From: Villigracilis sp024434165
GTDB lineage: Bacteria; Chloroflexota; Anaerolineae; Anaerolineales; Villigracilaceae
Reading direction: 5' to 3'
NCBI GenBank assembly: GCA_030263665.1
Contig: SZPK01000030.1
Span: 1-64,000 of the forward strand
Length of the DNA stretch: 64,000 nucleotides
In this document: in pieces, positions 18,115-27,369 of the stretch
How the letters are laid out: each line of letters starts with the position of its first letter
How positions within the stretch are numbered: position 1 is the first letter of the stretch
Made by a program: the position numbers and the translations under genes
Notes under the pieces: model-generated
Told to the model about the DNA's origin: nothing
Seen by the model: only the letters and a program-made list of their open reading frames with translations
Database searches by the model: none

Positions 18115-19088
18115 GTTTGGAAGTTAGAGATTAGAGATTGGTTTAGGAATTTTTCCACTTCGTCTTTGGCGGGCAGGGAGGGCTGGGCGCCGAATTTTGT
18201 GGCTGCCAGCGCGCCGCACGCGCACCCATAGCGGACTGCATTTTGCAACGCAAGAGTCTGTTCCTGCATATCCGCCGGCGAGCCGCCCGACTCCAGAAGT
18301 TTTGCCGCAAACCCGCCGATGAAGGCATCGCCTGCGGCGGTGGTATCCACCACGTCAACTTTATACGTGTTTATGTGTGCCGCCCCTGCGCCCATCACCA
18401 GCAACGCGCCCCTGCCGCCCAACGTCACGATGACCGTCTTCACGCCGCGTTTCAAAATTTCCTTTGCTGCGCGTTCCGCCGACGAAACATCGTCCACGGG
18501 CATGCCGGTCAGCAGGGAGAGTTCGCTTTCGTTGGGGATGAGGATATCCACATTTGCGAGCAGTTCATCGGGGAGCGGGTTGGCGGGCGCAGGGTTGAGG
18601 ACGACGGTCAGCCCGTGTTCGCGGGCTTTTTGGGCGGCGCGCAGAACCGCCGGCGCGGGAATCTCCAACTGAAGCAGGAGCAGTTTGAAGTCCGGGAAGG
18701 AGGCGGTTTCCACATCTGCCGGCGAGACCCTGCCGTTTGCGCCCGGCGAGAGGACAATGCTGTTCTGTCCGTTTGCATCCACCACGATGATGGCGGCGCC
18801 GGTGGCGGAATCCGTTGGCATGACGCGGGATGTATCCACGTTGTTGGATTTTAAATTGTCCAGGAGGAATGCCGCAAAGCTATCGCTTCCCACCCGGCCA
18901 AGCATTGCTGTTTTTACTCCCTGCCTTGCCGCCGCGACGGCTTGATTGGCGCCCTTGCCGCCGGGGATGATCTGCAAATCTTCGCCGCCGAGGGTTTCGC
19001 CCGGCTGTGGGAAGCGCGGCGCACGGACGACAAGATCTGCGTTGAGCGAACCGACGACGAGGATGCTGTGCTTTGGCGCGCTGCTCAT
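18090..19088 (-). CDS. rbsK: Ribokinase, 332 aa
   Basis: The PfkB-family signatures are clear: GGKGANQAVAAARQG near residue 43 and VDTTAAGDAFIGGFA near residue 250, with the catalytic Asp in TTAAGD. It phosphorylates ribose to ribose 5-phosphate. The C-terminus runs on beyond the usual end as NQSLISNFQTCPQNTSF; this tail is encoded by a small tandem repeat (AGAGATT units near 18124-18138), suggesting that a repeat has altered the 3-prime end. The gene overlaps the nucleoside hydrolase start. Confidence 0.92.
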   Translation of the reverse strand: MSSAPKHSILVVGSLNADLVVRAPRFPQPGETLGGEDLQIIPGGKGANQAVAAARQGVKTAMLGRVGSDSFAAFLLDNLKSNNVDTSRVMPTDSATGAAIIVVDANGQNSIVLSPGANGRVSPADVETASFPDFKLLLLQLEIPAPAVLRAAQKAREHGLTVVLNPAPANPLPDELLANVDILIPNESELSLLTGMPVDDVSSAERAAKEILKRGVKTVIVTLGGRGALLVMGAGAAHINTYKVDVVDTTAAGDAFIGGFAAKLLESGGSPADMQEQTLALQNAVRYGCACGALAATKFGAQPSLPAKDEVEKFLNQSLISNFQTCPQNTSF

Positions 19089-19119
19089 GGATGCAATTTT
19101 ACATCAGGGTGGATATGTC

Positions 19120-19824
19120 TTATGCCGCAAACGGGTTGAAGTTTGTACCCCGGTCGTAATAATCCTCGTTTTCCGCGCGCTTCAACGCGCCGACGACAAG
19201 ATACGTGAGCGGGGTCATCAGGGCTTCGATGGCGACCTTGAAAAGATAGTTGGTGAGGCTGAGCGTGAAGAACAAACTCCAGGGGAAGATGCCGAACGCC
19301 GAGGCGGCTGCAACGAAGACCAGCGAGTCAACCGCTTCGCCTGCGAGCGTACTGCCGATGGTGCGCGACCAAAGCCAGCGTCCGTTGGTCAGCACTTTCA
19401 TTTTGGCGAGCACGAAGGAGTTGAAGAATTCTCCGAGCCAGTACCCCGCCAGGCTTGCCAGCACGATGCCGCCCGTGCTCATGCCGCCGAGAATGGCTCG
19501 ATAGGCATTGTCGCCTGCATAACTTTGCCATGTCGCTTCGCCGGGCATGACGCTCACCAGCCAAAACGTGAAGGATGTGAGCATGAGCGCGAAGAACCCG
19601 GTCCAGATGACGCGGCGTGAGCGTTTGTATCCATACACTTCGGTGAGGATGTCGCCGAAAACGTAACTGATGGGGAAGAGCAGTGTGCCCGCGTCGAAGG
19701 CAAGCGGAATGTTGAAGAGATTCACACCCCAGTCCACGATCTTGGCGGAGGAGGCGATGTTGCTGACGATGAGCACGGTGACGAAAAATGCCATGATGAT
19801 GTCGAAGTATTTGTAAGTTTTCAA
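19120..19824 (-). CDS. yhhQ: Queuosine precursor transporter, YhhQ family, 234 aa
   Basis: The protein reads KTYKYFDIIMAFFVTVLIVSN, then PISYVFGDILTEVYGY and a GEFFNSFVLAKMK segment, the typical pattern of the VUT/YhhQ family that imports queuosine precursors (preQ0/preQ1). Six or so membrane helices are visible. I chose the TTG at 19824 because AGAAGGG lies 7 bases before it and the following residues match the family start. Longer reading upstream only overlaps recF in another frame. It lies 65 bases below recF and 31 above rbsK on the same strand. Confidence 0.88.
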   Translation of the reverse strand: MKTYKYFDIIMAFFVTVLIVSNIASSAKIVDWGVNLFNIPLAFDAGTLLFPISYVFGDILTEVYGYKRSRRVIWTGFFALMLTSFTFWLVSVMPGEATWQSYAGDNAYRAILGGMSTGGIVLASLAGYWLGEFFNSFVLAKMKVLTNGRWLWSRTIGSTLAGEAVDSLVFVAAASAFGIFPWSLFFTLSLTNYLFKVAIEALMTPLTYLVVGALKRAENEDYYDRGTNFNPFAA

Positions 19825-19889
19825 GTTGTATCCCTTCTGTGGAAGCAATGGATTTATCGCTGAACGAATGGCCGCAATTCGATTGCAGC

Positions 19890-21095
19890 CTACCGTCTCG
19901 GCATGACCACCCCGCCTTTCACATCCCAGATCTCCGCGCCTTCGGCAAACTCTCCGGCAAACAGCGTCAGGTCGGTGGTGGTGAACAATACTTGATGGTT
20001 CTGACCCACGTACTTCAAGAGATCGGCGCGGCGGTTGGTATCGAGTTCCGCCATCACTTCGTCGAGCAGGATCACCGGGTACTCGCCCGTGCGTTCCCTC
20101 ATCCATTCCACCTCGGCGAGTTTGAGCGCCAGCAGGGTCGTGCGCATCTGTCCGCGCGAGCCATAGTCGCTTACATCGGCTTTGTTGATGATGAAGCGCA
20201 GGTCGTCGCGGTGCGGACCAATCGTGGTCGCGCCGCGTGCGATCTCTTCGTTGCGGATCTCCCTCAGCCGCTCCAGAAAGCCGTTCTGAATGTCCTTCAA
20301 GTCAATCGCGGAGCGGTCAATCGCCGTATCGAGTTTCAAGCCAAGCTGCCCGTTCGGTTTGGGCAGGGGGTCGTAAGCGGGTTCGTAGGCGAGGCGCAAA
20401 ATTTCGGCGCCGCGCGTCAGTTCATGATGGATGCGCGAAGCGAGACGTTCGATCTCCTGCACCGCCTGGATGCGCCACAGGATGATCTGTGAACCGAATT
20501 TGACCAGCGCCTCATCCCAGACGTCGAGTTGGTCTCTATTTCCTCCAAGTTCGTTCAACGCCTTGAGCAGGGCATTGCGTTGACCGAGCGCCTGCGAATA
20601 TTCGCTCCACGCGCGCGCATACGAAGGGACCGCCTGCGCCAGCGCCAGGTTGAGGTAGCGGCGGCGGTCTTCGGGCGCGCCCTCGATGATCTGCGACATT
20701 TGCGGCACGAAAATGACCGCGTTGAAATGACCAATCACGTCGTTGATGTGGCGTTTGACGCCATCGAGCAGGACCTCTTTTCGCAAACGCTGTCCGTTCG
20801 CGCCGGTCGGCTCCAGGATGAGCCGGGCTTCGAGGCGGTGCTTCGTCCGCCCGCGCTGGTAGTCCGCCACGAGCCGCGTCACTGCCAGCGGATTCTTCGC
20901 CTCGTGAAAGTTGACGATCTGCCGGTCGGTGTGAGTCTGAAACGACGTGAACGCCGCCAGAAAATAGATCGCCTCCAGCACAGAGGTTTTGCCCTGGGCG
21001 TTTTGCCCCACCAACACAACAGCCCGCCGTGGAAGTTCTGCATCCAGGCGGGTGAGGCTGCGAAAGTTGGTGAGGGAGAGGTGTTTTAAGTACAT
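19890..21095 (-). CDS. recF: DNA replication and repair protein RecF, 401 aa
   Basis: The start MYLKHLSLTNFRSL, Walker A GQNAQGKTS, the ABC-type signature region YGSRGQMRTTLLALKLAE and Walker B VILLDEVMAELD identify RecF, which helps load RecA at ssDNA gaps. The ATG at 21095 gives the family start; an earlier in-frame start would add residues encoded by a short tandem repeat (21100-21138). In many bacteria recF sits with dnaA/dnaN/gyrB; here it is between a deformylase and yhhQ. Confidence 0.94.
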   Translation of the reverse strand: MYLKHLSLTNFRSLTRLDAELPRRAVVLVGQNAQGKTSVLEAIYFLAAFTSFQTHTDRQIVNFHEAKNPLAVTRLVADYQRGRTKHRLEARLILEPTGANGQRLRKEVLLDGVKRHINDVIGHFNAVIFVPQMSQIIEGAPEDRRRYLNLALAQAVPSYARAWSEYSQALGQRNALLKALNELGGNRDQLDVWDEALVKFGSQIILWRIQAVQEIERLASRIHHELTRGAEILRLAYEPAYDPLPKPNGQLGLKLDTAIDRSAIDLKDIQNGFLERLREIRNEEIARGATTIGPHRDDLRFIINKADVSDYGSRGQMRTTLLALKLAEVEWMRERTGEYPVILLDEVMAELDTNRRADLLKYVGQNHQVLFTTTDLTLFAGEFAEGAEIWDVKGGVVMPRR

Positions 21096-21099
21096 TCCG

Positions 21100-21138
21100 A
21101 AGGTCGAAGCAAAGGTCGAAGGTTGAAGGTCGAAGGTC
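21100..21138. repeat. Short tandem repeat of AAGGTCG units
   Basis: Four to five imperfect copies of AAGGTCG/AAGGTTG lie between def and recF. No gene is encoded there. Confidence 0.6.
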
Positions 21139-21161
21139 ACAAGTCAGACCTACGACTGGTT

Positions 21162-21686
21162 TTAATCCAGTGGTGTTTCTTCGTCCTCACTCGGCTTCCA
21201 TACGCGGGTGGCGCGGTCGGTGAAGAGGACGCCGTTCAGATGATCAATCTCGTGCTGGAAGATGCGCGCCGTCCAGCCTTCCACTTTGTATTTGACGGGT
21301 TTGCCGTGCCGGTTGAGCGCCTTGACCTGGATTTGGTTGTGCCGTTCCACTTCGCCCACCAGGCCGGGGATGGAAAGACAGCCCTCCACGCCGTTGACCT
21401 TTTCCTCGGAGACCTTGACGATCTCCGGGTTGATGAGCACATAGAGTTTTTTCTTCAACTCTTTGCCTTCGTTTGCCTCTTCCTCTTCGCCTTCCGCATA
21501 TTCGACGACCGCCAGCTGCATGGGCAGGTCAATTTGCGGCGCGGCGAGTCCCACGCCGGGCGCTTCGCGCATGGTCTCGACCATGTCGTCAATCAGGGTT
21601 TGCAGGTCTTTGTCGAATTTGGTCACCGGTTTTGCCTTGCGCCGCAGAATGGGAGCAGGCAGGTGGACAATTTGTCTTAACGTCAT
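21162..21686 (-). CDS. def: Peptide deformylase, 174 aa
   Basis: The three deformylase motifs are intact: GVGLAAPQ, EGCLSIPG (metal-binding Cys) and QHEIDHLNG (the two His ligands and catalytic Glu). It removes the formyl group from nascent proteins. A Glu-rich insert (EGEEEEANEGKE) lies in the middle of the domain. The ATG at 21686 precedes TLRQIVHLP, the usual start; upstream codons lack family similarity. Confidence 0.94.
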   Translation of the reverse strand: MTLRQIVHLPAPILRRKAKPVTKFDKDLQTLIDDMVETMREAPGVGLAAPQIDLPMQLAVVEYAEGEEEEANEGKELKKKLYVLINPEIVKVSEEKVNGVEGCLSIPGLVGEVERHNQIQVKALNRHGKPVKYKVEGWTARIFQHEIDHLNGVLFTDRATRVWKPSEDEETPLD

Positions 21687-21763
21687 TTGTCTGAAATCCT
21701 TGTCGTTTTGCTGTTTCGCAGCGGGCGGGCGCCTATCGCGCCGCAATCATACTTGCTTCTGAA

Positions 21764-23590
21764 TTATTCGCCAATGCCTTCCGCGCCGCCCCCAAATGCG
21801 CCATCGCCGTCTCCGCCTTCATCGCCGATGGGCAGGTCGTCCAGGTTTTCGCTCGCCGCCGAGAAGGGATTGGTGCCCCCCGTGTCCGCCGTCCTGGGCT
21901 GGGCGGGCGCGTTGAATTCATTTAAGTTCTGGTGATACGCCGCCAGCCAGGTGGCGAAGCGTTCGCGGTCTTCCTTGCCGGCGTCTTCGTTCTTTTTTGC
22001 AATGCGCTTCGCACGCCTGCGGTTGATGTCCGCCTGCACGCTGGCGGGGTCCATGACGTCCTCGAACGCCATTTGCGTGCCGCCCACCGAGATATTGACC
22101 GTGCCGTAATTGAAGAGATAGGCGATCAAGCCGCTGCGCGTATAAGCGGTGCTTAGGATGTTTTCGATCTGCGCCGAGCGGCGCTCCTCCTTGCCGAAGG
22201 GCTTGCGGTCAATGTCGTGGATTTCGTCGTCGGTCACGAGGAAGGTGTCGTTCTTCCAGTCGGTGTACTCGTACCACAGCCAGAACCCGACCGGCAATAA
22301 CAGCAGGGGGATGGTCGCTGCCAGGGTATCGGGGCTGAGCGATCCGGCGGCATTCCGGCGAATCAAGGTCATGCCTTCTGTGGAGTACAAAACAACCAAA
22401 CGCCAGAAGAAAAAGACGATGCCGGCAACCAGGAGCGCAAAGGGCTTCCATGCCTGTTGGAACAGTACCACCCAGTGCTTTCGGTACGTCACTTTTCCGC
22501 CGTCTTCGATGCGCAATTGGAACAGGTTTTGCATAGCCAGCAGCCAGAGCGGCGTCTTGGCGATGCGTTCCTCGTCCGCCACCACCAGAGGTGAAAGTTC
22601 CACCTGCGGACGTTTCTCCACCGGCATGCCCAGTTTCTGTTTGATGGTGTCCTTCATCACGTCAATCTGGCTGCGCGTGGTGATGGCTTTGGTGCGCTCC
22701 CAATACTCGCGGATCATATCCGCCGCCTGCACGGGATGGTCCACGTGGTCGAATTCGAGTTTGCCCACGAAGGTGCGCACGATCACGTTGCCAAAGTCGA
22801 AGATGCGCCCCAGGTAGTCCGTTTCCACGCCCACAGAGAGGATCGTCCCCAGCGGCGCTTCCTGGCGGCTGTCGTACAGGAGGATGACCTTTTCCAGCCA
22901 GATGACGCGCTGGTTGGTGACGATGTAATAATCATTGCTCCAGTCAATGTAATTCCAAATGCCCCAACCCAAAATAACGACCAGCGCCACCGCTCCCACC
23001 GCATACGGCGTGGTGGCGGCGGTGATGAATCCCATCGCAAACAGCCCAATGGGAATCAACAAAGCCAGCACAGGCGCAACCAGCGCCTGATACAAACGAA
23101 TTTTGTGCCGCCGCGCGATGAAATATATCACCTCGTTCTTGCCGAGCCATTTGAAGTTCGTGGCGCGCGCCAGTTTGCGGCTCTTGATGGAGACCTGGAA
23201 ATTCGGTTTGAGTTTTTCGTACTGGGTGAGCAGGGACTCGAACACCGGGCGCGAGATGAACAGCAGCACACAATTCTCAACGGCGGTGACGGTGGCGGAG
23301 CGGTTGCGGTTTTCGAACAACGCCTCCTCGCCGAAGTAATCGCCCGCGTACAAAACGGCGAGTCGTCGTTCCCCTTTTTCTTTTTCGGCGTGGGGCACGG
23401 TGATCTTGACCTTGCCCTTGTACACCATGTAAAAACCGTCGGGCTTGTCGCCGCGTTTGAAGATCACCGCCCCCGCAGAGACTTCCTTTTCGGTGAGTTT
23501 TTGGGCAATGCCGCCCAGCTGCGCCTGGTCCAGCCCGCTGAAGAGGTGCATCTTATCCAGAAATGCGACGCGTTGTGGAATTTCGATCAC
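21764..23590 (-). CDS. Cyclic-nucleotide-binding and bacterial-PH domain membrane protein, 608 aa
   Basis: Residues ~1-125 form a CRP-like cNMP-binding domain (GDYFGEEALFENRNRSATVTA is the phosphate-binding cassette region). Two halves follow, each with a pair of membrane helices (~180-225 and ~385-450) and a bacterial PH-like domain carrying the same signature (WSNDYYIVTNQRVIW and WKNDTFLVTDDEIHD). The last ~60 residues are low-complexity, Gly/Asp-rich. The role is probably signal reception at the membrane, with the ligand unknown. A redoxin gene ends 12 bases upstream, so they are likely co-transcribed. Confidence 0.85.
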   Translation of the reverse strand: MIEIPQRVAFLDKMHLFSGLDQAQLGGIAQKLTEKEVSAGAVIFKRGDKPDGFYMVYKGKVKITVPHAEKEKGERRLAVLYAGDYFGEEALFENRNRSATVTAVENCVLLFISRPVFESLLTQYEKLKPNFQVSIKSRKLARATNFKWLGKNEVIYFIARRHKIRLYQALVAPVLALLIPIGLFAMGFITAATTPYAVGAVALVVILGWGIWNYIDWSNDYYIVTNQRVIWLEKVILLYDSRQEAPLGTILSVGVETDYLGRIFDFGNVIVRTFVGKLEFDHVDHPVQAADMIREYWERTKAITTRSQIDVMKDTIKQKLGMPVEKRPQVELSPLVVADEERIAKTPLWLLAMQNLFQLRIEDGGKVTYRKHWVVLFQQAWKPFALLVAGIVFFFWRLVVLYSTEGMTLIRRNAAGSLSPDTLAATIPLLLLPVGFWLWYEYTDWKNDTFLVTDDEIHDIDRKPFGKEERRSAQIENILSTAYTRSGLIAYLFNYGTVNISVGGTQMAFEDVMDPASVQADINRRRAKRIAKKNEDAGKEDRERFATWLAAYHQNLNEFNAPAQPRTADTGGTNPFSAASENLDDLPIGDEGGDGDGAFGGGAEGIGE

Positions 23591-23602
23591 GAGTTGATTC
23601 TA

Positions 23603-24112
23603 TCAAACTTCGCGCACAATCGCGCAGCCGTAGGCGGGGGTCTCCGTCAGCGCGGGCAAACGCCCTTCGAGCAGCGACTCAACCGCCTCGTCCAGAAAGA
23701 AGCGCTTGGGGACTCTCTGCCGAAAGGTGACATCGTCCACCGAGCCGCGATAGCGCAGGATTCCATCCCGGTCCATGACGAAGATGTGCGGAGTGGTCTC
23801 CGCCCCGAACAGATCCGCAACCTGGCAATCCGCATCGAGCAGGACCTCGGGGAGCCGCCGCGTTTCAGCGGCTTGGTTCAACGCTGCGGGCGTTTCATTG
23901 CGGTTCGACGCGATGGACAGCATCGCAACATCGTCCTGCCACTGCACGAACATCGCCAGGATGGCTTTGTCGGTGCGCTCCGAGTGCGGGCATTCGCACG
24001 ACCAAAAGTTGACGATGACAATGCGTCCACGGTAATCGGAGAGGCGATGTGTTTTGCCGTTGAGATCAGGCAGTTCAAAATCGGGGACGGGGTGGTTAAG
24101 TTGTAAAGTCAT
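23603..24112 (-). CDS. Redoxin/TlpA-like protein, 169 aa
   Basis: A thioredoxin-fold protein of the AhpC/TlpA group: FELPDLNGKTHRLSDYRGRIVIVNFW, then SCECPHSER in place of the usual CxxC, which leaves a Cys-Pro pair. TPHIFVMDRDGILRYRG supplies the cis-Pro region. A peroxidase or thiol-disulfide role is inferred. No signal peptide is present, so it is cytoplasmic. The start at 24112 begins the domain directly. Confidence 0.8.
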   Translation of the reverse strand: MTLQLNHPVPDFELPDLNGKTHRLSDYRGRIVIVNFWSCECPHSERTDKAILAMFVQWQDDVAMLSIASNRNETPAALNQAAETRRLPEVLLDADCQVADLFGAETTPHIFVMDRDGILRYRGSVDDVTFRQRVPKRFFLDEAVESLLEGRLPALTETPAYGCAIVREV

Positions 24113-24123
24113 CAGGTTAACAG

Positions 24124-24163
24124 GTTGGAAGGTTTGAACCTTTAAACATTCAAACCTTCCAAC
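24124..24163. terminator. Perfect 15-bp hairpin between garR-like and redoxin genes
   Basis: GTTGGAAGGTTTGAA (24124-24138) and TTCAAACCTTCCAAC (24149-24163) form a perfect stem with a 10-base loop. No good T-tract follows, so it may be an RNA-processing or repeat element rather than a true terminator. The unit GGAAGGTTTGAA resembles other short repeats in this window. Confidence 0.45.
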
Positions 24164-24165
24164 AT

Positions 24166-25050
24166 TTAAACGATCTCGACCCCCGCCAGTTTCTCGATCA
24201 CCCCCACCACCGCGGAGTTGTCCAACTCGCCCATGCCCTGCTCGATCATCTGCTGGAAGAATTGCGTGTTTTCCTCCGTCGCAGAGATGGGGATGCCGTA
24301 TTCCCGCGCCGTTTCCAAAACAATTTTCATATCTTTCAACTGCATGTACGCCTTGAAACCGGGGTTGCGGTTGCCCTCGAACAAACGCGGCGGCTTGACG
24401 TCGAGCGTCCAGCACTGCGCCGCGCCGCCCTTGATCGCCTCCACTACCTTGCGCGGGTCCACGCCCGCCTTCTTCGAGAAGACCAGCAGTTCGCCCATCG
24501 CCACCATCTGCGCCGCCACCATGATCTGGTTCGCCGCTTTCGCCACCTGTCCCGCGCCCGCTTCGCCGACATGCGTCACGCTCTTGCCCATTGCCTGAAA
24601 GACCGGCATGACCTTTACCACTGCTTCCGCCTCGCCGCCCACCATGATGGTTAGCGTGCCGTTCCTCGCGCCAATATCCCCGCCGGAGACGGGCGCATCC
24701 AGCGCGAGAACGCCTTTTTCCTTCAACTTCTCCGCAATCCTCCGCGCCGACGCCGGTTTGATGGTGGAGTTGTCAACGTAGATGAGTCTATCGTGCGCGC
24801 CCTCGATGATTCCGCGTTCGCCCAGCACCACTTTTTCGACATCGGGCGTATCGGGCAGGTTGGTGAAGACCACGTCCACCTGCGCCGCAACAACCGCCGG
24901 CGTGGATGCGGCGGTCGCGCCTTCGGCAACCAGTTCATCCACCGCCGCACGGGAGCGGTTATGAACGACAAGCGGAAATCCTGCCTTGAGGATATTCCGC
25001 GCAATGGATTTGCCCATCAATCCCAAACCGATGTAGCCGACTCTTAACAT
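24166..25050 (-). CDS. 3-hydroxyisobutyrate dehydrogenase / tartronate semialdehyde reductase family, 294 aa
   Basis: The Rossmann start GYIGLGLMGKSIARNILKAG, the substrate loop DAPVSGGDIGARNGTLTIMVGG and the catalytic-Lys segment GAGQVAKAANQIMVAAQM are diagnostic of the beta-hydroxyacid dehydrogenase family. It closely follows the GarR (2-hydroxy-3-oxopropionate reductase) pattern, but the substrate cannot be fixed. AGGAG before the ATG at 25050 decides the start. Confidence 0.9.
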   Translation of the reverse strand: MLRVGYIGLGLMGKSIARNILKAGFPLVVHNRSRAAVDELVAEGATAASTPAVVAAQVDVVFTNLPDTPDVEKVVLGERGIIEGAHDRLIYVDNSTIKPASARRIAEKLKEKGVLALDAPVSGGDIGARNGTLTIMVGGEAEAVVKVMPVFQAMGKSVTHVGEAGAGQVAKAANQIMVAAQMVAMGELLVFSKKAGVDPRKVVEAIKGGAAQCWTLDVKPPRLFEGNRNPGFKAYMQLKDMKIVLETAREYGIPISATEENTQFFQQMIEQGMGELDNSAVVGVIEKLAGVEIV

Positions 25051-25182
25051 GGAGATACTCCTGTAGCGCAAGATTCCATCTTGCCATGTATGGACGTGAT
25101 TATAACGTGATGGTCGGATAATGGAGTCGAAGTCCCTGGCTTTCGACATCCAAAGACGGGAGCCATTGGTCTCCAAATCAAA

Positions 25183-25210
25183 AAGCCTGCCCCTTTGCAG
25201 AGACAGGCTT
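25183..25210 (-). terminator. Terminator of the SIMPL gene
   Basis: AAGCCTG (25183-25189) and CAGGCTT (25204-25210) pair, and on the minus strand TTTTGATTTG follows. It lies 20 bases past the SIMPL stop. Confidence 0.75.
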
Positions 25211-25229
25211 CCGGTCCGGGGTGAAGCGT

Positions 25230-25952
25230 TTATTTGATCGTGTAAGTAATGTTCACCGTCACACTGATCGCCAGTTGACCCGGCTGAATCGGCACGGCGC
25301 TTTCAACAGCGGCTCCGCCGCCGCCGCCCTTGCCTTCAAAGTAAGGGATCGGGCTGCTTTCGTAGTAATTGATGCTCTGAATGTCCACAAGGGATAAACC
25401 GGCAACCTCCGCCAGTTCCTGCGCTTCCTGCTTGGCGTCTTCCACCGCCTTGGCGCGCGCTTCCTTGTTGGCTTCGGTCTTGTCTTCCACGTCGAACTGG
25501 ATGCTGTAGATGTTGTTCGCGCCCGCGTCCACGGCGGCATCGAGCAGGTCGCCCAGTTTTTCGAGATCGCGCACGGTCACATTGACGGTGTTATCCACCG
25601 AATAGGTCGTGCCCTGAATCTGACCGCTGGGATCGTACTGCGGGTTCGACCAGATGCTGAAATTCGTGGTGCGGATGTCCTTCTCGTCCACGCCGAATTC
25701 CTTGATGGCGGCAATGACCGCATTGGTCTGTTCCTTGTTGACCTCAACCGCTTCGGCGGCGTTTTCACGCTGGGTGTTCACGCCGATATTGATGTAGACG
25801 ATGTCGGGGGTCAGGTACACAATGCCCACGCCGCTGACGTTCAACGTCCGCAGGTTTTCCGGCGCCGCCTGGTTGATGGTGGTCGGCCCGCAGGCGCTTA
25901 CCACGAGAGCCAGCACAGCCAAAATCGCAAAAGCTAAATATTTCGTACGCAT
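25230..25952 (-). CDS. SIMPL (DUF541) domain lipoprotein, 240 aa
   Basis: A signal peptide with lipobox LVVSAC (cleavage before Cys) starts the protein. The rest is a SIMPL domain: LNVSGVGIVYLTPDIVYINIGVNTQ at the start and a C-terminal strand AISVTVNITYTIK, as in periplasmic or surface YggE-like proteins. The role is unknown; relatives are linked to oxidative stress. The start at 25952 is the one giving the signal peptide. It is divergent from nurA, leaving 145 bases for promoters. Confidence 0.88.
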   Translation of the reverse strand: MRTKYLAFAILAVLALVVSACGPTTINQAAPENLRTLNVSGVGIVYLTPDIVYINIGVNTQRENAAEAVEVNKEQTNAVIAAIKEFGVDEKDIRTTNFSIWSNPQYDPSGQIQGTTYSVDNTVNVTVRDLEKLGDLLDAAVDAGANNIYSIQFDVEDKTEANKEARAKAVEDAKQEAQELAEVAGLSLVDIQSINYYESSPIPYFEGKGGGGGAAVESAVPIQPGQLAISVTVNITYTIK

Positions 25953-26097
25953 GGTTGTCTCCTTTTTTGTAATGTTACACCCAATAGACGCGCCGCTCCT
26001 GAAAATGTTCCCGCAGGCGGTCTTGAATTTTGCCCCGTTTACGGCTAAAATTTGCACAAATGTTCTACATTGTATCGCCAAAGGCGATAAGGATGAC

Positions 26098-27291
26098 ATG
26101 CCGATCAACTATCAGGAAATTTACACCCAGATCAAAGAGATAGGACAAGGCGCAAAGGAAAGAAAGCAGAAGAAAGAGGATGCGCAAAAACAGGCGCAGA
26201 AACTCCTCGAAGCCCATTCTTCCCAACTGGACTTCCTGCGCTCCAAAGTGGATGCCGCCAAAGCGGCGGATGCCAACCTCCGCTGCGCCGTTCCGTTGGA
26301 TGAAGAACTCGCCTCACACTACCCGACGCCTGCTCCTGCCCCCGCGACTCTGATCGCTGCCGACGGCTCGCAGAGCATAGCAGACCGGCACAGCCCCGTC
26401 CAATTCTGCGTAATCAACGTCGGCGCAATCTCCCTGAAACCCAACTCCGGCGAGACGCCGCTTGTAAAAGTTGAAAGCGAACTATTTTTCGGCGACGCCA
26501 TCGAGGAGAACGGCTTGACCACCGACGGCGGCGTCGCCCTGCGCCGTGACCTTGCCGAGCGCAGCGTGATTGAAAAAATGAGCAAAGGGCTGAAAGGTTC
26601 CATTGTCTCATTCACAGACGGCACGCTCGAAATCTTCCGCGCCAAAGACGTGGACAGCCCCAGCATGTACCGCGACACGGTGGAAAAATACATCACGGTC
26701 CTTTCACGCTTGCAGGGACGGGGTATCATCTCGGCGGGCTACATTGACAAACCCTCCTCCAGCCTGGTGGTGCGGCTGCTCGAACTGACGCAGATCACCA
26801 TCCCCGAAGAGATGGAAAAACTGCGCACCGCGCCGCCGCTGAAATACGTCACGGATCGCTGGCTGTTCGGCTACAACAACAAGTTATTTCAACTGCTGCC
26901 GCCCGGTCATCGTTCGGCGGTGTTCAAGATTCAATCCAACGCCGAGAAGAGCTACAAAGGCGTGCTCGAATTGCATTTCTTTTACCTCAATGTGGGCACC
27001 GAGGGGCATCCCTGGCCCGTCCGCGTGGAAATTCCGCGCTGGGTGGTGGATGATAAACAGCAACTGGACTTGCTGCATGCAGTGTTGGTGGAGCAATGCC
27101 GTATGATGGGCAGCAAGCCATACCCATATCTTCTGCATCGCGCGCATGAGACGGCGGTGGTGAAGAACGAGGAGAAATATCAGATCGAGCAGATGCTTCA
27201 GCAGGAGTTGAGGCGGAATAACGAAGACGTTGAAGATGGTTCGTTCAAACAGTCTGCAAAGGATTTGAAAGGGCGGGCGAGCTTCAGGTAA
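26098..27291 (+). CDS. nurA: NurA-domain DNA-end-processing nuclease, 397 aa
   Basis: The NurA domain is marked by IAADGSQSI with metal-binding Asp89, SFTDGTLEIF with Asp174, and a C-terminal segment PYLLHRAHETAVV. The first ~60 residues are a charged, likely coiled-coil stretch. NurA nucleases work with the HerA translocase to resect DNA ends. herA lies 1.6 kb downstream at 28903 on the same strand, separated by three small genes. AAGGATG precedes the ATG, and an upstream in-frame extension has no family similarity. Confidence 0.9.
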   Translation: MPINYQEIYTQIKEIGQGAKERKQKKEDAQKQAQKLLEAHSSQLDFLRSKVDAAKAADANLRCAVPLDEELASHYPTPAPAPATLIAADGSQSIADRHSPVQFCVINVGAISLKPNSGETPLVKVESELFFGDAIEENGLTTDGGVALRRDLAERSVIEKMSKGLKGSIVSFTDGTLEIFRAKDVDSPSMYRDTVEKYITVLSRLQGRGIISAGYIDKPSSSLVVRLLELTQITIPEEMEKLRTAPPLKYVTDRWLFGYNNKLFQLLPPGHRSAVFKIQSNAEKSYKGVLELHFFYLNVGTEGHPWPVRVEIPRWVVDDKQQLDLLHAVLVEQCRMMGSKPYPYLLHRAHETAVVKNEEKYQIEQMLQQELRRNNEDVEDGSFKQSAKDLKGRASFR

Positions 27292-27369
27292 AAGGAACTT
27301 TTTTCAACGTATGGTCGTTGGTGAACTGCCTATTTTTTTAATCCTCATAGCAGAAAAGGAATAAGAACA

